From contig DNGT01000067.1 in assembly GCA_003486165.1 (NCBI GenBank), forward strand, positions 1-6,443: a stretch of 6,443 nt of DNA, in the 5' to 3' direction. Each line of letters opens with the position of its first letter. Positions within the stretch are counted from its first letter, which is position 1. Positions 5,902-6,443 of this stretch are shown here, piece after piece. The notes under the pieces were generated by a model. It saw only the letters and a list, made by a program, of their open reading frames with translations, did no database searches and was not told the DNA's origin. The DNA is from Desulfobacteraceae bacterium (GTDB lineage: Bacteria; Desulfobacterota; Desulfobacteria; Desulfobacterales; UBA11574). The position numbers and the translations under genes are program-made.

Positions 5902-6060
5902 CTATCTTAATTCTTTGTATGTTCTTGGTTTTTGTCTTCGATCTAAACCACTTCTTCTTTCTTTGCCAGATCTCCGTTCGGGTATGTGAGAAGTATAACT
6001 AAACTCCCTCCTGTCCGCACCTGACCTCCGGCCTCCGTTATCGGGCAATATTTGAATCAT
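5902..6060 (-). CDS. Small Arg-rich protein with RRSGxDRR repeats
   Basis: A 52-residue reverse-strand frame. Its body consists of repeats of an eight-residue motif: RRSGADRR at 11-18, RRSGKERR at 29-36 and RRSGLDRR at 35-42, the last two overlapping, with FSYTSHIPE (20-28) between. Such a regular motif with a clean start and stop is unlikely by chance, and RRSGxDRR segments occur, from memory, in small proteins of deltaproteobacteria. It is strongly basic, soluble, without cysteines or a membrane segment. Nucleic-acid binding is possible from charge, but the function is unknown. ATG 6060 is the only sensible start: an in-frame TAA lies four codons upstream, and no good Shine-Dalgarno is visible. 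It converges with cobO on the shared terminator. Two inverted repeats sit 20-65 nt upstream of the start. Confidence 0.7.
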   Translation of the reverse strand: MIQILPDNGGRRSGADRREFSYTSHIPERRSGKERRSGLDRRQKPRTYKELR

Positions 6061-6080
6061 GATAAGTACAGATTATTTTT

Positions 6081-6124
6081 GAATCTTTCTATAGAAGTTT
6101 AGCAAGCAAAAGATTCGGCTTGCT
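6081..6124. repeat. Two interlocked 7-bp inverted repeats
   Basis: GAATCTT (6081-6087) pairs with AAGATTC (6110-6116), and AGCAAGC (6101-6107) pairs with GCTTGCT (6118-6124). The arms alternate, so the two stems exclude each other in RNA; a simultaneous pseudoknot is unlikely because only one base joins the third and fourth arms. The element lies just before the start of the small reverse-strand gene, in its likely leader. Confidence 0.5.
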
Positions 6125-6371
6125 TATGAATGTGTTGTTTAAATTGTTTATTGTTGTTATGCAAAAATCATGCAGGAAAGGATTATTTTTTTAATCTCAT
6201 ATATTTCAATTGGTTAGAACAAATTAAAAAGCAACGACTTCAAAAATTATGAAATGAATATCACAATTTCTGTTACATTTGTTTCACATTGGGAAATTCA
6301 GGTAACAGTAAAAACCCCGAGGGAAAATATATAGTTAGTGTCGATCCATAAATTGGGATTTTAGCTCAAGA

Positions 6372-6411
6372 TCAAGCCCCGGTTCGTAGAGCCTATGCCC
6401 CAGAGGGGCAT
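6372..6411. repeat. Hairpin element resembling 4886-4919
   Basis: ATGCCCC (6395-6401) and GGGGCAT (6405-6411) form a perfect 7-bp stem with an AGA loop. The stretch 6372-6405 aligns without gaps to 4886-4919 at 24 of 34 positions by hand count, including AGAGCCTA followed one base later by GCC in both. In one forward frame both copies encode RAYA followed by P/S and E. A dispersed repeat or a shared protein motif could explain it; chance is not excluded. Confidence 0.35.
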
Positions 6412-6443
6412 GCGAAAATAATAACCGCAGGCATATGTTTAAT

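Larger units (their letters stand above)
6061..6443. other. AT-rich region without a confident gene
   Basis: Very AT-rich up to about 6300, then less so. It should contain the promoter of the small reverse-strand gene, but no convincing -35/-10 pair is seen. It holds the interlocked inverted repeats at 6081-6124 and the hairpin element at the right edge. Two frames stay open into the right edge. The forward one, from 6352, includes the short segment RRAYAPEGHAKII. The reverse one has over 30 codons and its stop near 6332. Either could be the end of a gene or part of a repeat; neither has enough sequence to decide. Confidence 0.5.

Noticed and set aside
6355..6395. tRNA-like TTAGCTCAA and GGTTCGTA segments near the right edge
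   Set aside because: They resemble D-arm and T-arm sequences but are too close together and no acceptor or anticodon stem can be built.
6300..6443. Cyclic-di-GMP (GEMM) riboswitch
   Set aside because: The hairpin-rich edge suggested it, but the conserved GACGCAAAG-type core and the receptor helix are absent.

Overview
The window is about 6.4 kb of moderately AT-rich bacterial DNA with very AT-rich gaps between genes. The gene types (a COG2509-type flavoprotein, a radical SAM enzyme, an IscU-like scaffold, a CoA-disulfide-reductase-like flavoenzyme, a small Cys-rich protein ending in YCKFRSAC, a corrinoid adenosyltransferase and a tiny RRSGxDRR protein) suggest an anaerobic deltaproteobacterium/Desulfobacterota, perhaps a sulfate reducer. 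This is inferred from the gene types; no taxonomic marker is present.

Layout, left to right. (1) 1-1284, minus: N-terminal 428 codons of a COG2509-type FAD-dependent dehydrogenase that runs off the left edge. (2) 1285-1531: AT-rich divergent intergenic region. (3) 1532-2527, plus: radical SAM enzyme with an extra C-terminal cysteine set. (4) 2537-3052, minus: IscU/NifU-N-type Fe-S scaffold with a Cys-rich tail, convergent with the radical SAM gene at a 9-bp gap. (5) 3053-3274: divergent promoter region with a perfect TTGACAT-containing inverted repeat. (6) 3275-4615, plus: CoA-disulfide-reductase-like enzyme, followed 13 nt later by (7) 4629-4829, a 66-residue zinc-finger-like protein. (8) 4830-5177: no intact gene, but what looks like a decayed, multiply frameshifted coding region ending 12 nt before (9) 5178-5711, cobO (cob(I)alamin adenosyltransferase). 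(10) 5803-5829: a strong hairpin that can terminate transcription from both sides. (11) 5902-6060, minus: a 52-residue Arg-rich protein made of RRSGxDRR repeats, easily missed because of its size. (12) 6061-6443: AT-rich, with two interlocked inverted repeats just upstream of the small gene and, at the right edge, a hairpin element that partly repeats a segment at 4886-4919.

Functionally, the genes centre on redox flavoenzymes, Fe-S cluster chemistry and corrinoid cofactor. The scaffold could supply clusters to Fe-S enzymes such as the radical SAM protein. The flavoenzyme and zinc-finger-like gene look co-transcribed, and cobO may belong to the same transcript, which would end at the bidirectional terminator. 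I see no CRISPR, tRNA, rRNA, intact mobile element or obvious defence system. The unusual points are small-scale: the RRSG mini-protein, the decayed gene, the tyrosine substitutions in the flavoenzyme, the auxiliary cysteines of the radical SAM protein and the paired regulatory-looking repeats.
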